64,000 nucleotides of DNA from an uncultured Clostridia bacterium (GCA_934771475.1 CAKVMD010000004.1:21261-85260); one strand, 5' to 3'; shown: positions 16,648 to 27,534, counted from the stretch's first letter. Numbers and translations: made by a program. The notes: generated from the letters alone by a model not told the origin.

Positions 16648-17738
16648 ACATTGAAACGGAAGAGGATAATGTCGCCATCTTGAACCACATATTCTTTACC
16701 TTCCATTCTCACACGCCCTTTTTCTTTGGCTTTAAGATAACTTCCGGCTTCAATAAGGTCGTCATAGGAAACAATTTCAGCTTTAATAAAGCCTTTTTCA
16801 AAATCGGTGTGAATTTTCCCTGCGGCTTGTGGCGCTTTTGTGCCTTTTTTAATTGTCCACGCGCGGACCTCTTTTTCTCCTGCTGTTAAGAAACTCATAA
16901 GCCCGAGAAGGTCGTAAGAGGCGGAAACAAGTTTTTCAAGCCCGCTTTCCTTAATGCCAAGTTCTTCTTTGAAGAGTGATTTTTCTTCTTCGTCAAGCCC
17001 GGCAAGTTCTTCTTCAATCTTTGCAGACAGGCAAATCACCTTAGAGCCCTCTTTGCTTGCGAACTCTCTTACCACTTTGACAAATTTGTTTTCTTCTTTG
17101 CCGATGTCGTCTTCTCCAATGTTTGCAACATAGATTACTGGCTTGGCTGAGAGAAGTTGGAGATTTTTAAGAAGTTTTTCTTCGTCTTCGTTTTCGATTG
17201 CTACACTACGAGCGGGAAGGTTGTTTTCAAGCGCTGTTTTGATTTTGCGCATAAGTTCAACCCCAGCAATTAAAGATTTGTCGCCAGTTTTAACAAGTTT
17301 TTCATCTTTTTCAAGTTTTTTTGTTACTTGTTCAAGGTCGGCAAGCGCAAGTTCAAGATTTATGATTTCAATGTCTCGAAGTGGGTCGATTGAACCATTA
17401 ACATGTATGATTTTTTCGTTTTCAAAACATCTTACAACGTGTACAATGGCGTCAACTTCACGAATGTGGCTTAAAAACTTGTTTCCAAGTCCTTCACCTT
17501 TGCTTGCGCCAGCAACAAGTCCAGCAATATCAACAAATTCGATAGCGGCTGGAACTATTTTTTGTGTATGATAAAATTCACCCAATACTTTAAGCCTAGG
17601 GTCGGGAACATCAACAATTCCCACATTTGGCTCAATAGTGCAGAAAGGGTAGTTAGCGCTTTCTGCGCCTGCATTTGTTATAGCATTAAATAATGTGCTT
17701 TTCCCTACATTGGGAAGTCCTACAACTCCAATTTTCAT
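16644..17738 (-). CDS. ychF: Ribosome-associated ATPase YchF (OLA1 family)
   Basis: Obg-family P-loop ATPase of 364 residues, thought to act in translation and stress responses by binding the ribosome. G1 is GLPNVGKST (7-15). EFVDIAGLVAGASKGEGLGN (about 67-86) is the switch II region. YVANIGED supplies the NxxE that replaces NKxD and shifts preference to ATP. The C-terminal TGS domain is present, with VQDGDIILFRF at the end. The ATG follows GAGGAATACAAA. The stop codon lies inside the third copy of the palindromic repeat, so the element begins right at the end of the gene. Confidence 0.95.
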   Translation of the reverse strand: MKIGVVGLPNVGKSTLFNAITNAGAESANYPFCTIEPNVGIVDVPDPRLKVLGEFYHTQKIVPAAIEFVDIAGLVAGASKGEGLGNKFLSHIREVDAIVHVVRCFENEKIIHVNGSIDPLRDIEIINLELALADLEQVTKKLEKDEKLVKTGDKSLIAGVELMRKIKTALENNLPARSVAIENEDEEKLLKNLQLLSAKPVIYVANIGEDDIGKEENKFVKVVREFASKEGSKVICLSAKIEEELAGLDEEEKSLFKEELGIKESGLEKLVSASYDLLGLMSFLTAGEKEVRAWTIKKGTKAPQAAGKIHTDFEKGFIKAEIVSYDDLIEAGSYLKAKEKGRVRMEGKEYVVQDGDIILFRFNV

Positions 17739-17798
17739 TTTGTATTCCTCGATTTAAATATTTCTTGGTTTGTGTTTTAATTTGGTTAAAGTCAAAAT

Positions 17799-17832
17799 TT
17801 GAAGAGTTTAAGAAAAACCTTAAACTCTTCAA
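17799..17832. terminator. Terminator downstream of the giant protein gene
   Basis: A 14-bp stem (17799-17812 with 17819-17832) and a 6-nt loop. On the minus strand it is followed by ATTTTG. It stands between the giant gene and ychF, both on the minus strand. Confidence 0.7.
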
Positions 17833-17895
17833 TCATCTTTCTTTTTGCCACACTGATAAGCATTTTTGTTACCTAGTAGTGGAAGCAAACGCTTG

Positions 17896-20800
17896 TTATT
17901 CTCTTGAAGCGCCTTCTTCTGCTGCGCGCCCAGCGCCATCTCGTGCTTCTTCTGCTGGCGCTCTTTCGCTAGTGCGAACAGATTCTGTACTTGGGGCAGA
18001 TTTTGCCTTTCCTTTGGCCAATTTTTGTTTACGAGCCATGTTTCCAAATATTTTACCTAATATTGAAAGACCTTTCTTGGCTTCTGGAACTGAAACTTCT
18101 TGTTTCTTCTTTTCTTGTTCAAGTTTACGCTTGCGCGCCTCTCTTTCTTTTCTCATTTCCTCTTGACGAGATTTGACATTTGCTTTGACTGCTTTCATGT
18201 TCTTTTGAAGGGCTTTCGACCTCTTTGCAAGCAGTTTTTTGCGTTTTGCCAAAGCTTTTTGTTTAGCTTTGCCAGTAAGAGTTGGGTCAATAGGAGGGAT
18301 GTCGTCTTCTACCATTTCGCTGAAATAGTCATAAGAGAAGTACATCTGTCCAGCAAACATGCGGTCGCCCTCAATATCAAAAGAATCAAGTGGTAAAGGC
18401 AAATATTCAAGACTTTCGGCTTTGAGTTGGTCAATGCTTTGTTCAACCGCCTCCATTTCCTCAAACAGTTCTGAGGAAGGGGAGTCGTGAGAAATGTTTT
18501 CGAGCTGGTTAAGCCTGCTAACAAGAGCATAGTATTTAAATAGGTTGTTAATTCCGTTTGCCTTTGCTTCTTCTGGAAGAGATTCTATTGCGGCAAATTG
18601 AGAATTGAATGCGTTTCCTGCAATGACACTTTCGCTACGCTTTTCTTCAATATCGTCAATTTCTTCTTGACTTGTTGCATTTTGAAGAGCGAGAAGATCG
18701 TTTTCTTTGTCGCTTAATCTCTTTTCTCCGCGACTTGCAATATCAGTTAAGTTGTTTTTCGTTTCAAATATTGTAGCAATTTCTTTTGCTTTTGAAGAGC
18801 TTTCGCATTCAGAAATAAGTCTTTCAAAAGTTGCAGATGAAAGCCCAGAAATCGCTAAGAAGTCTTGGCTATCAACACCTTTTACAAATGAAAGTAACGC
18901 TTGTTGCATAACTCTCATGTCTGGATGCTCAATAAATTGAGAGTAAACGCTGTTAAATTCTTCTGCCTTTTTGCTGTAAAGTTCTTTTTGCTTTCTTAAT
19001 TTAAGAAGTTCAAATCTTTCCTCTGCATTAGTATCGCTGTTGATAATTGCAGTTTCAAGTTCAGCAACAGTCTCTGTCTTAGATGACATAACAGTTTCAA
19101 TGCGTTCTCTTATCTTTCCACTTGCTGGGCTTGCGCCTTCTTCGCTTGCAGGTGCAACATCACGAGAAGAAACAAATTTGTTGTAAATGTCATCAACATC
19201 ACCGTGCTCAAAGTCGGTTGGCAGTTCCTTTACTTTTTCAAGGTACTCTACGCCAAAAGTATCTCTAACAAAATCGGCGTGTGCTGGGTCCATTAAGTAC
19301 TTGACTGCCGAAACCATTTCTTCACGGCTGATTGCAGTTTCTTTTTCAATGATAGATAAAAATTCATTTGCGCTCACAATATAGTTCGCTGCATTAATTG
19401 TCAATGCTTCATGTTTTGTTACAAGGCTGTCAAGTTCACCTTTTGTTTTGGTAGATACAAGACCAGATTTGGCTTCAACTCTGTGAGCAAAGTCGGCATA
19501 AACTTGTCCACCTCTTATCTCTGCAAGTTGTCGCGTTGCATTTTCCTTTGCTTCTGGGTTTGTCAAAACGCCTTCAAGCATTTCTGGATAAATTCCAAGT
19601 TTGGCAATTACTGTTTGATATTCAGGGGAGTTAATAAGAGAAGAAAGTTCGACATAATTTGAGGTTGAAAGTCCCTCTGCTGAAATCTTCTCGCAAATGC
19701 TATCAAAACTAGATTTAAATGCCATTTCAGTCTTTGCTTCTTGAAGGGTAAGTCTGTCTTTTGCTTCTTGTCTTTCAAAAGTTACAACTGATTTTTTGAG
19801 TTTGAGCGATTTAATGTTTCTGCGGTCAGCGCGGAATTGTTTTTGTGTTTCAGCATTGTCGATGCCGAGTTCTTCAAATAGGGCAGTTGTTAAACCGCTG
19901 TTTGAAAGGTTGCCTTGCTCGCGGAGAATCTTTTCAAAGGATGCAAGAACAGTATCTCGGTCAATCTTTTGAGTAGAAGCAATCCAATCAATGACTGTTT
20001 CATATTTCTCTTGTGCACCATTCAAGCGGGCGCATTTATCAACAAGAGCATCTCGAAGAACATCACCATTAAGCGCTCTTATTCCAGCAAATCTGTCTTC
20101 TTGTGGAAGCATTTGTCGGCGAGTTCTCTCACTTTCTTGTTCACGCATTTCGGCAATGCGGTCGTTTGCTAATTCAAGATTGATTTTTCCTTCGCTTGTT
20201 TGAGATTCAACAAATCTTTGGTAGGTAAGACCGCTTACATTTATTACCTTTTGACCGGTAATCTGAGCCAATACTTCGCATTTATCTTGTGCAGATTGGC
20301 TTGCTCTTTCATCTAACGCTCTATAAATTTCCTCTTGTTCCTCAGGTGGAAGCGTTGCAAGGTAAGCGTTAAATTTTCTATTAAATTCATGTTCTTGCTC
20401 TGAGGCTGAACATTCAGCAGGGGAGTAAGAAGTTTTTCCATGTTCTTCGCCCATGGCTGAGTCATAAGCATTTGCAATTCTGACATCTGTAAGGCGACCG
20501 CTCATTGCAACATCAATAAGTGTTGAAACATTTGCATATAACGATGCCTTTTCACCGATTGTTGCCTCTTCTTCTCGGCTTCCAGTTACAAGGCTAGTAA
20601 GAGCAGTTCTTCTTTTCTCTGCGATGATTTTAGCTTTTGCAACTATTGCAAGGTCATCATCAGACATACGAAGTGGAGAAGTTTTAAGTTCTTCCATTTT
20701 AGTTGCAACTTCCTCTGCGGTTATAGTGCTATCAAGGTCTGATATGGTTTTCGCAACTTCAAGAAGAACATTTGTTTGGTTTAGGCTTTCTTGACTTACA

Positions 20801-23800
20801 ATTAAGTTTGCGTATTGAGATGCACTAACAACTCCTTTGCTTCTTTCCCTAGATGCAAGTATCTCGGCTGAGTTTCTAAGTTTCAACTTCGGTTTGCTTC
20901 TTCTTACAACATACTCACTTCCTGTACGCTTTTCACGCATGATTAAGTATTCTCTGTCAAACGCGTCTATTTCACTCTGTGCGATTGCTCTGGCAACAGC
21001 AAAGACTGATTTTGAAGCATGGAAATTTGTGTCAGACGCTTTTGGAAGTATAGATGTAGCCAAGCCAGATTCGGTTATGTCTGCAATCTTTGTCTCTATC
21101 TTATCGCTAACCATTGTTCTAGTTAGATTGTCTACTGCTCCTTCAAAGCTAGATGAAGAAACTGCTTGTTTTACTGCGTCAAGTATTGCGCGTTCATCTC
21201 CGTCAAGTGCGCTCTCATCCACGCCATGAACAAACCCGTAAAGGTCGCCTTCCTGTTCTGTTAAGTTGTAGTTGTAAACGCCTCGCGTGTATATTGAAAG
21301 CATTTGTCCAAGAGGTGCTCTTTCAATGCCTTCTCCTGCTGACATAACCTCAGTATAAGCGCGAGCAGATTCAAGTTGTTTAACATTTTCATCATGTTCG
21401 CGAGCAACCGCTGTGATAGTGTCATCGAGTGCATAAGAAATTCTCTTTTGAGCATTGTCGAGAATTGCAATAACTTGCTCTCTATTTTCCTCACCAACAT
21501 TTTGAAGCGCTTTTTCAATAACGACAGCTACTTTCTCAGGGTGGCGGGACATTTCATAAGCAATAACATCACTATATCTTTCAAAGAATTTTATTTGCTC
21601 TTCACCGCTTAAAGATTTTGTTGCGCGTGCAATTCTTGCAGTTCCGCGCTTTTCATCAGCAAAGTATTCTCTTTGGCGTTCAAGGGTCTCTTGCATTGTT
21701 TGTTGTGCGGTGTTTACTGCTTGCAATGAATTTCTAAGATTACCCAGAGACGCATTGTTTTCAAATATAGCGCTAAATTCTTTTCTCTTTTCTTCTGGAA
21801 CTGCGGTAAAGTTAGCAGAGAAGAAGTTGTCTATAAGTTGAGCACGAACCTCTGGGTCAGAAGTACCCGCGATTGCATCCATTTGTTCCACAAGCCCAGT
21901 TCTATAAGATAAAGCCCCAAGATTGTCTGCGTCTGCAAGATGCTCTAAATCCATTATCGCGTCATCATCACCATAAGTAGGGCATCGCATTCCATATTCA
22001 TCACACAGCGTTTTGAAAAGTTCGGCTGTGGTGTCAGTATCACCGATTTCTGAATCGCAAAGTTCTCTCAAACCGTCTCCGGCACCAATCGCGCCTCTCT
22101 CTGCTTCGTCGTAAGTTCTGTCAAGTTCAGCAATGCGTTCGCTGTCTCTTTCAAGTTCTCTTTCAGCTTTTTCAGCCTTGGCTATTTTGGGTTTAACGCT
22201 ACTAAAAACGCTGTATTTAAATAAGTCTGAGTATGCGTTTGTAAATCCGCCACCTATTGTTGCAATAAGTCCAACTACAACAAGCCATGGCGCAAATACA
22301 GCACCGACCAATGTTGCAAAAAGTCCAAGTCCCATAGCAATGGTGCTTAGGGTTTCAGCCCTTTTCTTGTGGTCTACCTTTCTTTCTATTGGTTTGCTTG
22401 GTTCAGGTTTGCTTTCCGCTGGCTTCTTTCCTTCTGGCTTCTTTTCCTCGGGTTTCTTTCCTGCTGATGATGCCACTTCGGCTCCTCCCGATACTGGTCG
22501 AGAACTTCCCTCTCCGCTAGTAGGGGTTCCTGCGCCAGTAGCGCCAGCCTCTTCGGACGCTTTATCACCGCGTGAAACGGCCATTTCTTTAATAATGCCA
22601 ACATAATCTACACGGTCGGCCTTTGGCACTTTGCCATTCCAGTCGGAAATCTTTTGAAGAAAATCAGTGTTTGACCTAGCGTCATAAATAAAGTCATCAA
22701 AAGTAAGTGGGGTTTCAGGAGCATCAAGGCTTACTACATTTCTGTCAAGAAGATTTACTACATAAGACCTTTTTACGCCTCCATTTTCAAGTGTTACAAC
22801 TAGTTCACTTGGTTCGCTTGTAGGGGGAACGCTATCTTCTGCGCTCTCGTGATGTGGAACAGGGCGTTCAGGTACAACCTCTTCCGCAACCTCATGTCTT
22901 GGGTCAGCTTCGTCCGCTGGCTCTACGCCTCTAACTTCTTCTGTTCTAGGCTCTTCCTCACGAGTTTTTTCATCTGAAACAGGTGCTTCACGCCTAACCT
23001 TGGATGGGTCTGCTTCGCGAGGGGGCTCGGTAGGCATTTTGCCAAAAGCTTCATTTAACAAGCGTTCGTATTCTTCTTTTGAAATATCTGTAATTGTAGC
23101 ATTGTCGTCCGCAAGCAATCTATAAGTATCATTAATTTTATCTACTAAAATGGTTTTGTCGCCAATCTTTTTTATTGCAATCTCTGCTGGTGAAACCCTA
23201 TAATCACCTTTTTCTATGAGCGAAGCAAAGTCCTTATAATTTTGCCAAGAGATTTTGCCATCAGTAACCGTGAAAATTCTTCCAAAAGTTTGGTTGACGC
23301 AGTAAGGTATTGGGCTTCCAGTGAATACTACAACTTGGAAAGATATTTCTCTTTCTGCGCTTTCTATCGAGCCCTTTCCGCTTACTCTTTGAGATAAAGG
23401 CTTATACGCAAATTGATATTGTGTCCACTTTCTCGCATCTTCTGGGATAGGTGAAAGTTGACTAGGCAAGGCAAAGGCTTTATTTGAAGAGGTTTCGCCT
23501 TGTTTGTAAGGAAGAGCGTAACCAGCAAATAGTTTTAAAATATCTTCGCATCCCTTTGTTTCTACCGGAACATTTGCGTCAGGCGCCATTATGCCAAGTG
23601 GAACTTTCAAATAAGAAACATCTCCAACTCTTTCAATCGCAAGAGAAACATTTCCTCTTTCGTCTCTCGCAAAGTGGTGAGATGTTGCTCTTTCTATTTT
23701 TCCTTTGTTGTATAAGAAAAGGTCATTTTTTTGCCCGAAGAAAACGATAGGTTCGCGCATAGTGTCGGTTTTTACTTTAAAGAGTCTTACATCGCCCAAA

Positions 23801-24405
23801 CTTACAGTTTCATTGTCTGGGATTTGGCTTGCGTACATACCCAAAAGGTAAGGAGGACATTTTTCGCCTCTTCCAAAAATCACAGGAGTGTGGAAGAAGT
23901 GGCTGTCATGCCCAGTGCGTTCAAACATACCCTCAACCACGCTTGCAGAAAGGCTCATGTCAAAGCAGTAACCTTTGCTTACTGTTGAAGTAGTGTAGGT
24001 TTTGCCTTCATAAGTTACCGTAACAGAAGTTGGGGCAATTTTTACCTGTCCTTCTTTTCCGTCCCCAAAAGAAACCGAAACAATCAGTTCATCTTCCAGT
24101 CCCGCGCCGAGGCTGATAGGAGGTAAAACTGGATGTTCAAGAATTTCAATCTTTTTGTCTGCAAATGGTAAAGAGCCCTCACCAGCAAAGAGAGTGCTAG
24201 AAAGGTTTAAAAAGTATTTTCCTTCGTTTCTTTCTACTAGTGCAACGCAAGAGCCATCATTTTGACTTGTTACTCTTATGAGTTCTCCGTTCTCGGTAGG
24301 TGCAGTCATTGTAACCGTTTGGTTTAAAGCGGTTTTCTTGCCATCTTCACCAATTCTTGTAATTCTGTGAGAAATTGTTTGATTTTTAAAAGTATCTAAA
24401 CTCAT
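17896..24405 (-). CDS. Giant protein of unknown function with a central membrane hairpin
   Basis: The 2169-residue ORF starts at an ATG behind AAGGAAGG and has a consensus promoter. No signal peptide is visible. Residues 1-460 look beta-rich. About 465-535 is a Pro/Glu-rich linker; a second linker of KPEEKKPEG-type repeats lies near 650-680. Two hydrophobic helices follow (about 690-735), joined by a short Pro-Trp turn. About 740-2050 is highly charged, predicted helical, partly coiled coil. The last 120 residues are strongly basic, ending in an Ala/Glu/Arg tail. No enzymatic motif, cell-wall signal or internal repeat was recognised. It could be a membrane-anchored scaffold; that is inference from layout only. 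Confidence 0.75.
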   Translation of the reverse strand: MSLDTFKNQTISHRITRIGEDGKKTALNQTVTMTAPTENGELIRVTSQNDGSCVALVERNEGKYFLNLSSTLFAGEGSLPFADKKIEILEHPVLPPISLGAGLEDELIVSVSFGDGKEGQVKIAPTSVTVTYEGKTYTTSTVSKGYCFDMSLSASVVEGMFERTGHDSHFFHTPVIFGRGEKCPPYLLGMYASQIPDNETVSLGDVRLFKVKTDTMREPIVFFGQKNDLFLYNKGKIERATSHHFARDERGNVSLAIERVGDVSYLKVPLGIMAPDANVPVETKGCEDILKLFAGYALPYKQGETSSNKAFALPSQLSPIPEDARKWTQYQFAYKPLSQRVSGKGSIESAEREISFQVVVFTGSPIPYCVNQTFGRIFTVTDGKISWQNYKDFASLIEKGDYRVSPAEIAIKKIGDKTILVDKINDTYRLLADDNATITDISKEEYERLLNEAFGKMPTEPPREADPSKVRREAPVSDEKTREEEPRTEEVRGVEPADEADPRHEVAEEVVPERPVPHHESAEDSVPPTSEPSELVVTLENGGVKRSYVVNLLDRNVVSLDAPETPLTFDDFIYDARSNTDFLQKISDWNGKVPKADRVDYVGIIKEMAVSRGDKASEEAGATGAGTPTSGEGSSRPVSGGAEVASSAGKKPEEKKPEGKKPAESKPEPSKPIERKVDHKKRAETLSTIAMGLGLFATLVGAVFAPWLVVVGLIATIGGGFTNAYSDLFKYSVFSSVKPKIAKAEKAERELERDSERIAELDRTYDEAERGAIGAGDGLRELCDSEIGDTDTTAELFKTLCDEYGMRCPTYGDDDAIMDLEHLADADNLGALSYRTGLVEQMDAIAGTSDPEVRAQLIDNFFSANFTAVPEEKRKEFSAIFENNASLGNLRNSLQAVNTAQQTMQETLERQREYFADEKRGTARIARATKSLSGEEQIKFFERYSDVIAYEMSRHPEKVAVVIEKALQNVGEENREQVIAILDNAQKRISYALDDTITAVAREHDENVKQLESARAYTEVMSAGEGIERAPLGQMLSIYTRGVYNYNLTEQEGDLYGFVHGVDESALDGDERAILDAVKQAVSSSSFEGAVDNLTRTMVSDKIETKIADITESGLATSILPKASDTNFHASKSVFAVARAIAQSEIDAFDREYLIMREKRTGSEYVVRRSKPKLKLRNSAEILASRERSKGVVSASQYANLIVSQESLNQTNVLLEVAKTISDLDSTITAEEVATKMEELKTSPLRMSDDDLAIVAKAKIIAEKRRTALTSLVTGSREEEATIGEKASLYANVSTLIDVAMSGRLTDVRIANAYDSAMGEEHGKTSYSPAECSASEQEHEFNRKFNAYLATLPPEEQEEIYRALDERASQSAQDKCEVLAQITGQKVINVSGLTYQRFVESQTSEGKINLELANDRIAEMREQESERTRRQMLPQEDRFAGIRALNGDVLRDALVDKCARLNGAQEKYETVIDWIASTQKIDRDTVLASFEKILREQGNLSNSGLTTALFEELGIDNAETQKQFRADRRNIKSLKLKKSVVTFERQEAKDRLTLQEAKTEMAFKSSFDSICEKISAEGLSTSNYVELSSLINSPEYQTVIAKLGIYPEMLEGVLTNPEAKENATRQLAEIRGGQVYADFAHRVEAKSGLVSTKTKGELDSLVTKHEALTINAANYIVSANEFLSIIEKETAISREEMVSAVKYLMDPAHADFVRDTFGVEYLEKVKELPTDFEHGDVDDIYNKFVSSRDVAPASEEGASPASGKIRERIETVMSSKTETVAELETAIINSDTNAEERFELLKLRKQKELYSKKAEEFNSVYSQFIEHPDMRVMQQALLSFVKGVDSQDFLAISGLSSATFERLISECESSSKAKEIATIFETKNNLTDIASRGEKRLSDKENDLLALQNATSQEEIDDIEEKRSESVIAGNAFNSQFAAIESLPEEAKANGINNLFKYYALVSRLNQLENISHDSPSSELFEEMEAVEQSIDQLKAESLEYLPLPLDSFDIEGDRMFAGQMYFSYDYFSEMVEDDIPPIDPTLTGKAKQKALAKRKKLLAKRSKALQKNMKAVKANVKSRQEEMRKEREARKRKLEQEKKKQEVSVPEAKKGLSILGKIFGNMARKQKLAKGKAKSAPSTESVRTSERAPAEEARDGAGRAAEEGASRE

Positions 24406-24438
24406 TTTTGCCTTCCTTATTTGAGTAATATTATCTAT

Positions 24439-24467
24439 ATAATAACACTATATCATATTATTGTCAA
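24439..24467 (-). promoter_or_regulatory. Promoter of the giant protein gene
   Basis: On the minus strand, TTGACA (24462-24467), 17-bp spacer, TATTAT (24439-24444). Both hexamers are close to consensus, suggesting strong vegetative expression. The remainder of the roughly 310-bp divergent spacer holds no ORF or hairpin that I can support. Confidence 0.8.
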
Positions 24468-24656
24468 GTTATGGCTTAAATTTCTTTGCATTTAATTGCC
24501 CTAGCGAGGGGAGAAAATTAAATTTATTTTCTAGCCGAAAAAAATGAAATATCATCATTTTTTAACCAAAAATTTAATCTTTGGCGGTCAAAAATTGCAA
24601 ATTTGCTCGAAATTGCCACAAAAGTTTGATTTTAGAGTGTTTGACGCTTAAATTGT

Positions 24657-24684
24657 TTGACTTTTTTGATAATTTTGTTAAAAT
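24657..24684 (+). promoter_or_regulatory. Promoter of secA
   Basis: TTGACT (24657-24662), 16-bp spacer, TAAAAT (24679-24684). A strong TAAGGAG site follows before the ATG. Confidence 0.65.
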
Positions 24685-24717
24685 ACTTAAACGGACTAGT
24701 ATGTTTAAGGAGAAAAA

Positions 24718-27450
24718 ATGGGACTTTTTGGAAATGAAAATAAATCACAAGTAAAAAAACTTAAAAAGATTGCCGACAAGGTTATAGCACTTGAAGATAA
24801 ATATGCTTCGTATACAAACGAGCAACTTCGTGCTTGTACTGATGAATTTAGAAATAGATACAAAGCGGGAGAAAGCCTCAACGACCTTTTGCCAGAGGCG
24901 TTTGCTGTGGTAAGAGAATCAGCATGGCGCGTTCTTAAAATGAAACACTTTTATGTGCAAGTGCTTGGCGGAATTGCTCTTCATCAAGGAAGAATTGCTG
25001 AAATGGCGACTGGTGAAGGTAAAACCTTAGTTGCAACTCTTCCTGCATACCTTAACGCAATTTCTGGAAAGGGCGTTCATGTTGTAACAGTCAATGAATA
25101 CCTTGCAAAGCGTGATGCCGAGTGGATGGGTAAGGTTTATAAATTCCTTGGACTGACTGTTGGAGTTACTCTTACTGGGCAAAGCGATGAAGATAAGAAA
25201 AAAGCCTATCTTGCTGATATTACTTACTGCACAAATAATGAACTTGGTTTTGACTACCTTAGAGACAATATGGCAAGAAGCAAAGAGGCGAGAGTTCAAC
25301 GCGGGCTAAATTTTGCCATTGTCGATGAAGTGGACTCAATCTTAATTGATGAAGCAAGAACACCTCTTATTATCAGCGGAAGAGGGGGCAAATCTAGCGA
25401 GGGCTATGTTGTTGCTCAAAGATTTGTTAAAACTTTAAATAAAGACACAGATGTTGATATTGATATAAAAACAAAACAAATTCGCATGACAGACAAAGGT
25501 ATTTCAAAAGCGGAGGCATTCTATAACGTTGAAAACCTTTCTGATATGGCAAACCTTGAAACAAACCATTATATCAACAACGCTCTTCGTGCAAACTTTA
25601 TCATGCACCGCGATGAAAATTATATCGTAAAAGATGGCGAAGTTATAATCGTTGATGAGTTTACTGGTCGTCTTTCGCCGGGAAGAAGATTCTCTTCTGG
25701 ACTTCATCAAGCGATTGAAGCAAAAGAAGGGGTGGACATTAAGGATGAAAACCAAACATTTGCTACAATAACCTTCCAAAACTTCTTCCGTTTGTATTCT
25801 AAACTTTCTGGTATGACTGGTACTGCAAAGACAGAAGAGGGTGAATTTAGAACTATTTACAGCCTTGATGTTGTTACAATTCCATCAAACCTTCCAAAAC
25901 AGAGAGTTGACTATCCTGACATCATGTATGTTACAGAAAATGGTAAAATTCCAGCCATAATTGAAGACATTAAAGAGTGTCAAGAAAAGGGACAACCTGT
26001 CCTTGTTGGAACAATCAACATCGACAAGAGTGAAATGATTTCAGAGCATCTTAAACGCGCAGGAATTAAGCACCAAGTTTTGAACGCTAAAAACCACGAA
26101 AAAGAAAGTGAAATTGTGGCTCAGGCGGGAAGAAAAGGTGCGGTTACTATTGCGACAAATATGGCGGGAAGAGGTACCGATATTTTGCTTGGCGGAAACC
26201 CAGAATTTATGGCTACAAAAGCAATGAGAGATGAGGGATTTAGCGATGAAGAAATCTCTTATGCAACCGCTTTCAACTTTGTTGATGATGAAAATTTAAA
26301 CAAGGCAAGAGACCGTTATACCGAACTTTATGATAGTTATAAAAAAATAACTGACGCCGAGAAACAAGAGGTTAAAACACTTGGTGGATTGCATATTATA
26401 GGAACCGAGCGCCACGAGTCAAGGCGTATTGATAACCAGCTTCGCGGGCGTGCTGGAAGACAGGGCGACCCAGGGTCAAGCGTGTTCTATCTTTCGCTTG
26501 ATGACGACCTTTTTAGACGCTTTGCAACAGATAGACTTCGTAAGGTTTTTGCATTTTTTAGAATTGACGATTCTACCCCAATTCAGATGAAGATTATTGC
26601 TCGTCAAGTGGAAGCGAGCCAACGCAAAATTGAACTTCAAAACTTTGGTATGAGAAAGAGCGTTTTGCAGTTTGACGATGTTATGAACAAGCAAAGAGAA
26701 ATCATTTATGCAGAGCGTAATGAGGTGCTTGATGGCAAGCCTGTTCACGACCAAATTGAGAGAATGATTCCAGAGGTTGTAACGCGCGTTTGCAATAAAG
26801 TTATCAGTGATGATAAGCCATTCTATGAATGGGATTTACAGGCGCTTAATAAGGTGCTTGAAAACGGAATTTTAGAGCGCGGGAGCAACACAATCACAGA
26901 GGAGTTTGTTGATGGTTGCGATGCAAACGAGGTTATCGAAAAAATCATCAAAATTGTCGATGAGAAATATGCACAAAAACAAAAAGAAGTTGAGTCTTAT
27001 GGCGTAAACTTTGAAGATATTGAAAGAAATATTCTTCTTCGTATGGTAGATGTTAACTGGATGAGTCAAATCGAAGATATGCAAATCATGAAAGACGAAA
27101 TCTTGTCAAGACAATATGGTCAACAAGACCCAGTCCTTGCTTATAAAAAGGAGGGTTTTGCAATGTTCGATGCCATGGTTGACAGAATTAAAGAGACCAC
27201 TTGCAAATTCCTTTTAAGTGCTAGAATTCAAGGCGAACCAGCCCAGCCAGCGCCAGAGCCTGTAAAGGTTGTTTTCACTGGCAAGGAACTTACAAAAGAA
27301 GAGAGAGAAGCGCAAAAGAAAAGCAAAAATCTTATTGTGCAAAAAACGGTTTCAATAGGCAAATCAAAGGCGGGCAGAAATGACCCTTGTCCATGTGGAA
27401 GTGGTAAAAAATACAAAAATTGTTGTTGGACAGCCGACCACATGGAGTAG
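24718..27450 (+). CDS. secA: Preprotein translocase ATPase SecA
   Basis: Motor of the Sec pathway, pushing unfolded preproteins through SecYEG. Full length at 910 residues. Walker A is MATGEGKT (about 98-105) and the DEAD-like box VDEVDSILIDEART is at about 202-216. ATNMAGRGTDILLGGNP (about 480-496) and RGRAGRQGDPG mark nucleotide-binding domain 2. The C-terminus has the zinc-binding SEC-C motif CPCGSGKKYKNCC (about 891-903), which contacts SecB or ribosomes in other bacteria. It has its own promoter. The giant surface protein and signal peptidase in this window are likely clients. Confidence 0.97.
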   Translation: MGLFGNENKSQVKKLKKIADKVIALEDKYASYTNEQLRACTDEFRNRYKAGESLNDLLPEAFAVVRESAWRVLKMKHFYVQVLGGIALHQGRIAEMATGEGKTLVATLPAYLNAISGKGVHVVTVNEYLAKRDAEWMGKVYKFLGLTVGVTLTGQSDEDKKKAYLADITYCTNNELGFDYLRDNMARSKEARVQRGLNFAIVDEVDSILIDEARTPLIISGRGGKSSEGYVVAQRFVKTLNKDTDVDIDIKTKQIRMTDKGISKAEAFYNVENLSDMANLETNHYINNALRANFIMHRDENYIVKDGEVIIVDEFTGRLSPGRRFSSGLHQAIEAKEGVDIKDENQTFATITFQNFFRLYSKLSGMTGTAKTEEGEFRTIYSLDVVTIPSNLPKQRVDYPDIMYVTENGKIPAIIEDIKECQEKGQPVLVGTINIDKSEMISEHLKRAGIKHQVLNAKNHEKESEIVAQAGRKGAVTIATNMAGRGTDILLGGNPEFMATKAMRDEGFSDEEISYATAFNFVDDENLNKARDRYTELYDSYKKITDAEKQEVKTLGGLHIIGTERHESRRIDNQLRGRAGRQGDPGSSVFYLSLDDDLFRRFATDRLRKVFAFFRIDDSTPIQMKIIARQVEASQRKIELQNFGMRKSVLQFDDVMNKQREIIYAERNEVLDGKPVHDQIERMIPEVVTRVCNKVISDDKPFYEWDLQALNKVLENGILERGSNTITEEFVDGCDANEVIEKIIKIVDEKYAQKQKEVESYGVNFEDIERNILLRMVDVNWMSQIEDMQIMKDEILSRQYGQQDPVLAYKKEGFAMFDAMVDRIKETTCKFLLSARIQGEPAQPAPEPVKVVFTGKELTKEEREAQKKSKNLIVQKTVSIGKSKAGRNDPCPCGSGKKYKNCCWTADHME

Positions 27451-27534
27451 GCTGTCAACAAAAAATTCAAAAATTTTATTCAATCGTTTTGTAAAAGTAA
27501 ACTTTTATGCTATTCTATCTATGAGGAGCAAACC

